52,607 nucleotides of DNA, taken from JBBDMW01 sp040878005. GTDB lineage: Bacteria > Chloroflexota > Dehalococcoidia > Lucifugimonadales > Lucifugimonadaceae. The position numbers were made by a program, and so were the translations under genes. The notes beneath the pieces were generated by a model. That model was not told the DNA's origin. It did not search any database and was given only the letters and a program-made list of their open reading frames with translations. Positions within the stretch are counted from its first letter, which is position 1; the number at the start of each line of letters is the position of its first letter. The stretch lies in assembly GCA_040878005.1 (NCBI GenBank), contig JBBDMW010000061.1:1-52607 (forward strand), given 5' to 3'. Of the stretch, positions 17,854 through 25,257 are shown piece by piece.

Positions 17854-17892
17854 ATGCTGACACGCTGGTGGTGGGAAACGGTGCCGGTTTAG
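17854..17892 (+). CDS. Putative Trp-rich leader peptide (12 residues)
   Basis: The frame ATG...TAG encodes MLTRWWWETVPV. AAGGAGG at 17835-17841 lies 12 bases upstream, a strong site at slightly long spacing. Three Trp codons in a row are the mark of trp-operon leader peptides, for example in actinobacteria, where ribosome stalling on WWW controls attenuation. Here no tryptophan gene follows: the next plus-strand gene is the surface protein at 18451, 560 bases on. I could not find a clear terminator/antiterminator pair. It may be an orphan leader, a leader for an unseen small RNA, or chance. Confidence 0.35.
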   Translation: MLTRWWWETVPV

Positions 17893-18373
17893 AGCATTGG
17901 CGGCACGTCATTGTCTGTCCCTGTTACGCGGCGACAACCACACTCAGCTCCCCGTATCTCCTCTTTGACTGGCGGGATTCGAATCACAGGTGTGGTGAAC
18001 ACTCGTAGGGTTGACGACCAAAGATGTTGATTCGGGCAGTGCTGCAATGTTCCTCGCACCATTCTGTCCATTACTCTGCATTTCCGTTGCCATTCGCCAT
18101 TGAACTATGCAGTGCCAGTTTGGTATTTCATTAGAGGGAGCGAGTTTGCTTGCTTAGAGTTGTGTGGTAGTGAGTACTCAGTTTCATCAAACGCGGATTA
18201 TGCGCGTGTTATCTACCTTGACTGTGGAATTTGAGGTGGTGTATCGTGACTCGGTGCCGAAGAATTACTGTGCGGCAAGGCATTGGCATGCCGTGCATTG
18301 ACCGGGCCAGAGATTGATAAACGGGTATGTCGGGTGATCAACCGGGCATTTCCTCGCGTAAAAACACACTTTA

Positions 18374-18399
18374 TTGACAATTGAGCCGTGCTTTAAAGT
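18374..18399 (+). promoter_or_regulatory. Possible promoter of the surface-protein gene
   Basis: A perfect -35 TTGACA at 18374-18379 is present, but the best -10-like string (TAAAGT, 18394-18399) leaves a short 14-base spacer. The call rests mainly on the -35 and the position. Confidence 0.3.
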
Positions 18400-18450
18400 A
18401 CGGGCTCTGACTATACCGATGGACCTGATTGGTCCTTCAGGAGGAAGCCG

Positions 18451-19551
18451 ATGGTAGGCTCCGCGATTCCAAAGCGGTGGACCTTCTCACTTGCTTTGGT
18501 GGGGTTGCTTTCCCTGTTCGTCGCCTTAAACACGGTGGTCTGGTCGCAGCCCGCCTCGGCGCAGGGCACGCTCCCGACGGTACTTGACGATGTTCAGGTT
18601 CCGGGCAGCATCACTTTGACAGCCGGGCAGACGATCACGATCCAGGCAGTGACCAGGGATGCGACCGGGGCGGTGAACAACAACCTCGAAGACCTTATTT
18701 TCGACTGGGTAAGCACGGCGGGGAATCTCACGTTCCCGTCCGGTGTGGTCAACAACAGTGAAGAAGCGAAGAGCGCGACGCTCACAGCCGCTTCAAGCGG
18801 CACCGTGACGGTCAGTGTCTCCCAGGATGGAGGCACAGCAATTGACGGTGTGACCACTGTGACCGTCCGGGAAGTGCCTGCTCCGGGCACCCCCACACCA
18901 GTACCGCAGAACCCGCCAGGCGATCCGCCGGTGATTCCGACTCCTTCGGATTCTGGCCAGAGCATTGGGCTGATAACGCCTGCCGATGGCGGAACGGTGC
19001 AGGGCGCTTCGGACTCGAACGTTGAGGTCAGGGTTCCCGCCGGTGCTGTCTCAGATTGGATGGGGGCCACAGTGAAGCCTGTGGACAGGTCTTCTGTGCC
19101 GCAGCCGCCAGCCGGCAGCTTCAGGCTGGGCAGCCAGATCTTCGACTTCAAGTTCACGGATGAGGCTGGCGTTGAACTGGACCAGATCAGGCTGAACCGT
19201 GCGGCCACTGTATGTCTCCCTTACAACCAGGCGGACATGCAGGGTGCATACCAGGGCATCGGCGGTATTGCGCTGTACCGGTACAACGCCACGACGGAGC
19301 AGTGGGTGCGACTGACCAGCAATGTGAACCCAATAACTGGACAGGTGTGTGCTTCGTCAAGGAACTTCTCGCTGTTCGGAATCGGACTTACGACGGCTCC
19401 GCCGCAGTCGGGGACAGGTCTCCCTGCTACAGGTGATGCGGTGCCGGGGACCGGCCTCCTGGTGGTTGCTGGTCTGATGGGTGCAGGTCTAATTGGTGTA
19501 GGGGCCGTTTCTCTGCGGCGTGCTCGCCGGGCCGGCAACTCAGCGGTCTAA
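18451..19551 (+). CDS. Secreted surface protein with LPATG-type sorting signal
   Basis: The 366-residue product has a Sec signal peptide ending ASA (35-37), an Ig-like/big-domain region with VTVSVSQDGG repeats to about 145, a Pro/Thr linker, a second beta-rich region, and a C-terminal tripartite signal: LPATG at 324-328, a roughly 24-residue hydrophobic stretch, and a basic RRARR tail. That is the layout used by sortase, although no sortase is in the window; it could also simply be a membrane anchor. ATG 18451 has AGGAGG seven bases before it. It is a single-gene unit ended by a strong terminator. Function unknown; probably cell-envelope structure. Confidence 0.8.
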   Translation: MVGSAIPKRWTFSLALVGLLSLFVALNTVVWSQPASAQGTLPTVLDDVQVPGSITLTAGQTITIQAVTRDATGAVNNNLEDLIFDWVSTAGNLTFPSGVVNNSEEAKSATLTAASSGTVTVSVSQDGGTAIDGVTTVTVREVPAPGTPTPVPQNPPGDPPVIPTPSDSGQSIGLITPADGGTVQGASDSNVEVRVPAGAVSDWMGATVKPVDRSSVPQPPAGSFRLGSQIFDFKFTDEAGVELDQIRLNRAATVCLPYNQADMQGAYQGIGGIALYRYNATTEQWVRLTSNVNPITGQVCASSRNFSLFGIGLTTAPPQSGTGLPATGDAVPGTGLLVVAGLMGAGLIGVGAVSLRRARRAGNSAV

Positions 19552-19595
19552 GTCTTCCCTGGCATAGCCCGCTTACAACTGAAACTGACGTAATT

Positions 19596-19630
19596 GAGAG
19601 GGACCCGCTTGCGGGTCCCTCTCTACTTTT
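19596..19630 (+). terminator. Intrinsic terminator after the surface-protein gene
   Basis: GAGAGGGACCCG (19596-19607) pairs with its complement at 19612-19623 around CTTG, followed by TACTTTTG. Confidence 0.92.
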
Positions 19631-19678
19631 GTGGGAACATCCCTTCAGCAAGAGGATTCACTGAGGCAAGGTCGTTTA

Positions 19679-21307
19679 ATGTCGGCTGAAGAGCGGAAGT
19701 CGGCGCGAGCTGCGTCGACACTCACACGCGAAACGCTGTTGATCTCGCTGGCATTGTTTCTCTGTGCGGCTGCCCTGTACGCTGGAACGGCGGCGCGCGG
19801 CCTCACATGGGCGAACGAAGGTGGCGACGCCGGTGACTTCCTGGCAGCCGCCCATACCTGGGGGGTTCCGCATCCCACTGGATACCCTGCGTATGTCCTG
19901 GCGCTCCGAGCGTTCATTGAAGTGGCGCCACTGGGAGACATGGCGTTCCGCGGCAACCTCATGTCTGCTCTTTTTGGAGCTGCCGCAGTTCCATTCGTAT
20001 TTCTTTCGGCGCTGAGGATATTTTTGCGTATTCCGACCAGCGAAGTAATGCGTTGGCGGCTGCCGCTTTTTTCAGCCCTGCTGTCTGCCACTGTATTTGC
20101 TGTTTCCCATTTGCACTGGTCTCAAGCGACTATCACCGAGGTATATGCGCTCAACGCTTTTTTGGCGGCCGTGCTGCTTTGGATTACAACAGAGGCACGG
20201 GCAAGAATTAACTCTGGCGGCCAGGCCATATGGTTCAGAGTCGCCTGGGCCTTGCTGCTGGGTATTGGCCTGGGGAATCACATTTCGCTGGCTGTGATTG
20301 CTGCACCACTGGCTGTATGGATGCACTGGCCACTTTGGAAACGTGACGGATTTGGAGCGGTGCTGGATTGGAGACCGGTCCTGGCGTTTTTCACAGGCCT
20401 ATTGGTCTACATCTATCCGCCAATTGCGTCAGCCCAGGACCCATTCATCAACTGGGGCCAGCCGCATACGCTGGAAGGCTTCCGATGGATGATTACGGCT
20501 TCCCTTTACCAGTCATATGTATTTGGGCTGAGCGCTGATTTCTTGCCTGACCGCATCCTTGGCACAGCGGAGCTGCTACTCAACCAGTACACGATCCCGG
20601 GCGCCGTCATTGGATTCGCAGGGCTATCAGTGCTGTGGAGCAGCATGCGAGGATTTGTAATTGCAAGTGGTGCGGCATCCGCGGCCATCGTCGTGTACTC
20701 CATCGGATACAACACTTTCGACTCATTCGTGTACCTGATCCCGGTGTTCATGTTCTTCGCCATCTGGATTGGCGCAGGAGCGATGAACCTGACGTCGACA
20801 CTGAGCTCAACCGACGTCATTGGCCGAGTACCAAGGCTCGCAGGCCATGTTGAGAAGATACCGGCGGCAGTTATGGCCCTACTGATGCTCCTCCCCGTCT
20901 ACCTTGCCATCGCCAACTATGGTGATTTGGACCTCAGTTCTGACACGGTTGCGCAGGAGTACGTGTCGAACGCTTTGGAATCAGCGGGTCAGCGGGCTGT
21001 CATCCTGACAGGCGACCCAGAGATATACAGCCTCTGGTACCAGTCGGTGGTTGAGGAGCCGGAACGGGAAGTGCTGGTGGTGGCAGTGCCACTGCTGGGA
21101 TTCGACTGGTACTGGGACCAGCTCAGCCGACACGCCCCGGATCGTATTCCTGCAAACGCCCCAACTGCGTTGAGGGAACGTGTCCTGGTGATTGCACGAG
21201 CCAACCTTGGCCTGAACCCGGTCCTCCTGACCAGTGCCGACAATTTTTATGGTGAGTACTTCGAATTGGAGGAGGCTGGAGTGCTCTATCGTCTCATTCC
21301 CGATTGA
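19679..21307 (+). CDS. DUF2723 (TMEM260-like) membrane protein, probable glycosyltransferase
   Basis: Polytopic membrane protein of about 542 residues with roughly ten hydrophobic spans. The N-terminal signature DAGDFLAAAHTWGVPHPTGYP (approximate position 50-70) is the DUF2723 hallmark; this family belongs to the GT-C fold and TMEM260 is a protein O-mannosyltransferase in eukaryotes, so sugar transfer to exported proteins is plausible. The soluble C-terminal part after about 440 has VILTGDPEIYSLWY. ATG 19679 is preferred over the GTG frame from 19631. It directly follows a secreted protein with a Thr/Ser-rich linker, a possible substrate, but a terminator separates the two. Confidence 0.82.
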   Translation: MSAEERKSARAASTLTRETLLISLALFLCAAALYAGTAARGLTWANEGGDAGDFLAAAHTWGVPHPTGYPAYVLALRAFIEVAPLGDMAFRGNLMSALFGAAAVPFVFLSALRIFLRIPTSEVMRWRLPLFSALLSATVFAVSHLHWSQATITEVYALNAFLAAVLLWITTEARARINSGGQAIWFRVAWALLLGIGLGNHISLAVIAAPLAVWMHWPLWKRDGFGAVLDWRPVLAFFTGLLVYIYPPIASAQDPFINWGQPHTLEGFRWMITASLYQSYVFGLSADFLPDRILGTAELLLNQYTIPGAVIGFAGLSVLWSSMRGFVIASGAASAAIVVYSIGYNTFDSFVYLIPVFMFFAIWIGAGAMNLTSTLSSTDVIGRVPRLAGHVEKIPAAVMALLMLLPVYLAIANYGDLDLSSDTVAQEYVSNALESAGQRAVILTGDPEIYSLWYQSVVEEPEREVLVVAVPLLGFDWYWDQLSRHAPDRIPANAPTALRERVLVIARANLGLNPVLLTSADNFYGEYFELEEAGVLYRLIPD

Positions 21308-21673
21308 TGTGATTCCCAAGGTCTATTCTTGATCTATGGTCATCTCTTGAACAGATTAAACAACCCGAATAGATGGCTGTGCCTGTTTTGTGTAACCCTT
21401 CTTTCGCCCGTCGCCTGGCAAGCCAGAGGGCTGCCGGCAGGGAATCAATGCGTGCCACCTGGAATGACCTGGGCTGTGATGCTCTCGGAAGGCTTGGCGA
21501 ACCGTTGGTGCAATGGTGGCGTCGATGACTGCCCAAAGGTGCAGAGGCTCGTTGCCGCGGTAGGTCTTCGTAAACTCCCAGTGGCTAGCGCGCTGCCTCA
21601 GCATCGTCGCGTTCTCTTGGGCGTGTATCATCCGCTGCACGTCGCAGGTCGTCCAGTCTCAAAGGATTATGCC
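21308..21673. other. Intergenic region before the mannonate dehydratase-like gene
   Basis: Open frames exist on both strands (one continuous with the downstream gene), but none has a ribosome binding site or family resemblance, so I treat it as non-coding leader. No riboswitch core or strong hairpin with a T tract is evident. Confidence 0.45.
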
Positions 21674-22729
21674 ATGCCTGATGGAACAGGCGCCCACGCG
21701 CAAGTAGAGCGTGCTGTAGACACATCTGAAGGTCCCAAGCTCACTCTGTCCATCACAGACGTGGAAGAAGCCACCCTGCGCCGCGTCAAGCAGCTTGGGG
21801 TGGATCATGTTTGCATGAGCGGACCGCCTCTTCCATGGCGTGATGAGGATCTACGTTCCCGGATGGAACAGCTTTCGGCGGCTGGCCTGTTTCTCTCCAA
21901 CATGATGGCCAGCGGTTTCCCCGACGCGATTTACGGCAGGCAGGGGCGTGATGAAGACATAGAGAAAGTATGCCAATCGATTCGTACCGCTGGCAGGATG
22001 GGCCTTCCGGTAGTGGAGTACAACTTTTACGCTCACCGGATAGTAGAAGGCTACTATGAGGAACCAGGCAGGGGAGGCGCTGGTCTCACAGCATTCGACT
22101 ATGAACGGATCAAGGACCTGCCGCCTTTGCCGGAGGAGGGGGCACATGGCCTGGAGGAAATGTGGGCCAACGCCACTTACTTCCTGAAGGCCGTGGTGCC
22201 GGTGGCTGAAGAGTCCGGCGTACGGTTGGCGCTGCACCCGAATGACCCGCCGGCTCCAATTAGCCGCGGGTCAGAACAGATTATGGGGAGCGTGGAGGGC
22301 TGGAAGAGGCTGATAGATATAGTTCCGAGCCCGTCAAATGGAATTACTTTCGATTGTGGAGTGACGCGTGAACTGGGACACGACCCTGTGGAGGTGTGCC
22401 GCTACTTCGGGAGTCGAGATTGCATCAACCATGTGCATTTCCGCAATGTACGCACGGAAATCCCCGGCCAGAAATACACCGAGGTGTTCCTGGACGAGGG
22501 GGAAGTCGATATGTTTGCCGTCATGCAGGAGTTGGTCCGGCAGAAGTACCCGAGGCTGATCTACCCTGAGCACCCGCCGGTGGTTGACGCGGACCGGGAC
22601 CACCCGTTTGACGGTCTTTCTTCAGGCCGATATACAGGATTTGCCTATACCGTTGGTTATGCCCGTGCAATGCTCCAGGCGGCCACCCGCGTCACTGCAT
22701 CTGCGGCGAAACCGGCTGCCGCAGGCTGA
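21674..22729 (+). CDS. Mannonate dehydratase-like enzyme (UxuA family)
   Basis: UxuA converts D-mannonate to 2-dehydro-3-deoxygluconate in hexuronate breakdown; it is a metal-dependent TIM barrel. Visible family parts: LALHPNDPP near 193, the metal-site segment FDCG near 229, HVHFRNV near 255 and the C-terminal DHPFDGLSSGRYTGFAYTVGY. Length 351 is shorter than E. coli UxuA (about 394) but like many bacterial members. The start at ATG 21674 has AAGGA eight bases upstream; the frame is open from 21329 but without a start signal. No other uronate genes are nearby, so the true substrate may be another sugar acid. Confidence 0.78.
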   Translation: MPDGTGAHAQVERAVDTSEGPKLTLSITDVEEATLRRVKQLGVDHVCMSGPPLPWRDEDLRSRMEQLSAAGLFLSNMMASGFPDAIYGRQGRDEDIEKVCQSIRTAGRMGLPVVEYNFYAHRIVEGYYEEPGRGGAGLTAFDYERIKDLPPLPEEGAHGLEEMWANATYFLKAVVPVAEESGVRLALHPNDPPAPISRGSEQIMGSVEGWKRLIDIVPSPSNGITFDCGVTRELGHDPVEVCRYFGSRDCINHVHFRNVRTEIPGQKYTEVFLDEGEVDMFAVMQELVRQKYPRLIYPEHPPVVDADRDHPFDGLSSGRYTGFAYTVGYARAMLQAATRVTASAAKPAAAG

Positions 22730-22807
22730 GTTGGAGTTTTACCTGTCGAACAGGGAGTTGGAAGCAAGCTTGAAAGTCACCGCGTCGCGTAGGCACGGGT
22801 TCCATTT

Positions 22808-23569
22808 GTGAGCGAGCCGGGAAAACTTGAAGTAATTCCTGTCGCCGGGATGCCGCAGGTTCATGCCGGACATGACCTGGCCGAGCTTATATGGGGCTGT
22901 TCAACGGCCGCAGGCGTGCCTGTGCAGGCTAGAGACGTGGTCGTGGTGGCCCAGAAAATCGTCTCAAAGTCGGAAGGCGCCGTTGTGGACCTGGCTGCGG
23001 TTACTCCGTGCGCCGAGGCCATTCGCGTGGCGGGAGAGTGCGACAAGGATCCGCGGATGGTTGAAGTTGTGCTCAGTCAGTCAGTGCGGATAGTCCGAAT
23101 AGCCACCGGCGTCTTGATAGTAGAAACGCACCACGGCTTCGTCTGTGCCAACGGAGGTGTGGATGCTTCAAATATGGATGCCGACAACCTGATTACGCTG
23201 CTTCCTGAAGATCCGGACCGTTCAGCGAAACGCATACGGGACGGCATACTTGCACTGGCGGGTGAGCAGGTGGCCGTGATCATCTCCGACTCATTCAATC
23301 GCCCGTGGCGCGAAGGGTCGATCAACGTGGCCATAGGTGTTGCCGGCATGCACCCGCTCAAAGACCTGCGAGGGTTGCCCGACGACCGGGGACGCGCCTT
23401 GACCTCCACGATCGTCGCATTGGCGGATGAACTGGCCTCCGCCGCACAACTTGTCATGGGTGAGAGGGGGCGCGTTCCGGCCGCGCTTGTGCGGGGAGTA
23501 CAGTACCAGGAATCGGACGTGGGATGGGCGCCTCTAAAACGTGACCCTGCCCGGGACCTGTTCCGATAG
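22808..23569 (+). CDS. cofE: Coenzyme F420-0:L-glutamate ligase
   Basis: Adds the gamma-linked glutamates of coenzyme F420 using GTP. CofE signatures are clear: VVVAQKIVSKSEGAVVDL near 45-62, THHGFVCANGGVDASN near 113-128, the metal-binding DSFNRPWREG near 162, and QESDVGWAPLKRDP at the C terminus. The length of 253 is that of the single-domain archaeal/Chloroflexota form; the FMN-reductase-like domain fused in mycobacterial FbiB is missing. It starts at GTG 22808. No cofC, cofD, cofG or cofH is in the window, so the pathway is scattered. It converges with the small zinc-ribbon gene. Confidence 0.92.
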   Translation: MSEPGKLEVIPVAGMPQVHAGHDLAELIWGCSTAAGVPVQARDVVVVAQKIVSKSEGAVVDLAAVTPCAEAIRVAGECDKDPRMVEVVLSQSVRIVRIATGVLIVETHHGFVCANGGVDASNMDADNLITLLPEDPDRSAKRIRDGILALAGEQVAVIISDSFNRPWREGSINVAIGVAGMHPLKDLRGLPDDRGRALTSTIVALADELASAAQLVMGERGRVPAALVRGVQYQESDVGWAPLKRDPARDLFR

Positions 23570-23635
23570 GTAACTTACACGGATAATCGGGGCCAACCGG
23601 TGGGTGTGCGAGCATGCCCGCACCCGGGGAAGCGA

Positions 23636-23860
23636 TTACTTCTTGCCTGCTCCGGGACCGTTGGGCGACTTTGTGCCGTACCACGAGGAGTACTCGAACG
23701 AGTTGCGGAACTCTTTGTTCTCGCCGCATACACGGCAACGTCCGTGGCTTACCGCCCCATTCGGAGGCTCAATGACCCAGTGATGCGTGCAACTCTCTTC
23801 AGACTCCGCCGTGGCGTCGGTAGCCTTGGACTTCTTTCGGGCTGAAGAGGGGGTCGTCAT
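23636..23860 (-). CDS. Small zinc-ribbon-like protein
   Basis: A 74-residue protein with a low-complexity N terminus rich in K/S/T/A, then SCTHHWVIEPPNG, RCRVCG and EFRNSFEYSSW. C24, H26 or H27, C42 and C45 could bind a metal. I recall similar short proteins in actinobacteria and Chloroflexota, all uncharacterised. ATG at 23860 has GGAGA nine bases upstream, which supports it as a real gene. It is divergent from the SufR-like regulator with about 240 bases between them, and convergent with cofE. Confidence 0.72.
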   Translation of the reverse strand: MTTPSSARKKSKATDATAESEESCTHHWVIEPPNGAVSHGRCRVCGENKEFRNSFEYSSWYGTKSPNGPGAGKK

Positions 23861-23977
23861 TGGAAAAAGTCTCCTGTGAGATCGAACGGAAAACGCACCG
23901 GGGATGAGGGTGCAGGAAAGAAGCAGGTCTATTAAGTTTAGCTCGGATATTGCACTTAAAGCAAAAAACTGGCTTCG

Positions 23978-24007
23978 TTGACATGGGGATGACCGGATTC
24001 CTATAGT
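23978..24007 (+). promoter_or_regulatory. Promoter of the SufR-like regulator gene
   Basis: TTGACA (perfect) at 23978-23983, 18-base spacer, TATAGT at 24002-24007. It lies in the divergent region shared with the small zinc-ribbon gene. Confidence 0.65.
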
Positions 24008-24103
24008 TGAACCACGGGCGATATTATTGATCCGCCACCCAAGGCCCGACGATTTCCGTCACCGGGCACATTGCGCGGACACATCTGCACTGAGGAACAG
24101 CCG

Positions 24104-24760
24104 ATGGATGGAGTGGAACGGTCCAGGGACCGCATCTTGGCCATCATCCAGAGAGACGGCTCCGCCAACGTCGCTGCCTTATCCCAACAGGTTGGCCTCG
24201 CTCCGGCAACTATAAGACGGCACCTTGACATCCTCCAGCGCAACGGGCTGGTGTCATTCACGCTGGTCCGCAAGCCTACAGGCCGCCCCGAGCATCGCTT
24301 TTCCCTTACCGAGAACGGCCATGAATCCATGCCGAAGAGTTACGGCATGCTCCTGGCTGACTTGCTGAAAGACATCGGCACCCTCGCTCCTTCTGAACTG
24401 GAGGGCAAGTCAGGATCGGAGGTCTTGAGGGAGTCGTTCAGGAGAATAGGCACTCGTATAGGTCAGCAGCATGCCGGTACGGCGGAGAAGGTTGGTGCGC
24501 TGATGGCTGTCCTGGGGGAGCGTGGATTCATGCCTGATGTTGAGGAGGGCCCAACGGGCGTGCGTGTGCTTCTGACGAACTGCCCCTTCCGCTCAGCAGC
24601 CCGTGAAGACTCACGCGTTTGCGGGATCGATGCCGCCATCATTTCCACCGTGCTGGACGTTCCCGTACGAAGAGTTGCGTGCATCAACGACGGCGCATCT
24701 TGCTGCACCTACGTGGCGGAGGGCGCCCTGTCCGGGCGTGAAGGCTCGCCGGCACGATAG
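24104..24760 (+). CDS. SufR-like winged-helix transcriptional regulator with C-terminal cysteines
   Basis: The N-terminal winged helix is at about 5-70 (SANVAALSQQVGLAPATIRR is the recognition region). The C-terminal half has C160, C173, C193, C200 and C201; C160 and C173 are spaced CX12C as in cyanobacterial SufR, which binds an iron-sulfur cluster, while the later spacings differ. I infer a metal- or cluster-sensing repressor. ATG 24104 has GAGGA seven bases before it; a TTG frame from 24071 is less likely. Length 218. No suf or isc operon is nearby. The cobalamin riboswitch and btu operon follow, but with their own promoter, so a regulatory link is unproven. Confidence 0.72.
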   Translation: MDGVERSRDRILAIIQRDGSANVAALSQQVGLAPATIRRHLDILQRNGLVSFTLVRKPTGRPEHRFSLTENGHESMPKSYGMLLADLLKDIGTLAPSELEGKSGSEVLRESFRRIGTRIGQQHAGTAEKVGALMAVLGERGFMPDVEEGPTGVRVLLTNCPFRSAAREDSRVCGIDAAIISTVLDVPVRRVACINDGASCCTYVAEGALSGREGSPAR

Positions 24761-24908
24761 GGGCAGGTGAAAGACCTGCTGCTCCCGTCTTCGCTGCGAA
24801 CCTTGGGTGACGCCGGACATCTATGCGAGACGTCGCGGCAGGCGTAGTAGTTTGAATTGCCGCCTGTTGGCCTGTTCGCACACGCCCGATGGCGCCTGGC
24901 GAAGCGCG

Positions 24909-24938
24909 TTGACACCTGTGGCGGGATGGCTGTACGCT
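24909..24938 (+). promoter_or_regulatory. Probable promoter of the riboswitch-btuCFD unit
   Basis: TTGACA at 24909-24914 and TACGCT at 24933-24938 with an 18-base spacer place the transcript start just ahead of the cobalamin riboswitch. Confidence 0.5.
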
Positions 24939-24965
24939 CGGCTGGCGTCAAATTGACGCGCCCCT

Positions 24966-25164
24966 CCACGGTGCCGCTGACCAGGCTGACCGAACAAGTA
25001 TCGGAAGCTTGGGGAGCGGTGAAAAGGGAAAGCGGTTGAAAGCCGCTGCGGTAGCGCCACTGTAACCGGCGAGCCGCCCGCACAGGCCACTGTTCCAGTG
25101 ATGATTGGAATGGGAAGGCGCGGGTCAGGCGTCGAGCCGGGAGCCAGGAGACCTGCCTGGGAGG
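24966..25164 (+). promoter_or_regulatory. Cobalamin riboswitch
   Basis: All hallmark blocks of the adenosylcobalamin class are in order: GGTGAAAAGGGAAAGCGGTTG around 25017, GCGCCACTGTAA near 25054-25065, GCCACTG at 25086-25092, GGGAAGGCG at 25112-25120, and the B12 box GAGCCAGGAGACCTGCC at about 25141-25157. It lies upstream of btuC and should lower transporter expression when cobalamin is plentiful. The 5' boundary is approximate. Confidence 0.95.
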
Positions 25165-25202
25165 GTTGAGCGACTGCTCCCCGCTCAGGGAGCGCCTCGA
25201 CC
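25164..25202 (+). promoter_or_regulatory. Hairpin after the riboswitch, likely expression platform
   Basis: GGTTGAG (25164-25170) pairs with CTCGACC (25196-25202; one G-U), and inside it GCTCCC (25176-25181) pairs with GGGAGC (25188-25193). There is no T tract, so it may act by translation or Rho-dependent control rather than as a simple terminator. Confidence 0.5.
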
Positions 25203-25257
25203 GCAGAGCGTCGTCGGCATGTGCCGATGATGGGTGATGCTCCGCCGAAGGCCCCTG

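Larger units (their letters stand above)
17710..18450. other. Gene-poor 740-base intergenic region
   Basis: No protein-length frame here is convincing on either strand. Visible elements: a near-perfect direct repeat at 17800-17826, a Shine-Dalgarno plus Trp-rich mini-ORF at 17835-17892, a 7-bp inverted repeat ACCACAC (17937-17943) / GTGTGGT (17990-17996) enclosing a GATTCGAATC palindrome, and a TTGACA at 18374-18379 ahead of the surface-protein gene. Base composition drops (more AT) between about 18060 and 18420. Confidence 0.5.

Noticed and set aside
17960..17990. GGGATTCGAATC resembling a tRNA T arm
   Set aside because: No 5-bp T stem closes around it and no acceptor or anticodon arm can be drawn on either strand.
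17710..18450. Candidate c-di-GMP or other known riboswitch before the surface-protein gene
   Set aside because: None of the conserved cores I know is present on either strand.
21329..21673. N-terminal extension of the mannonate dehydratase-like frame
   Set aside because: It has no ribosome binding site and no family resemblance, whereas ATG 21674 has AAGGA at good spacing and begins a family-like protein.
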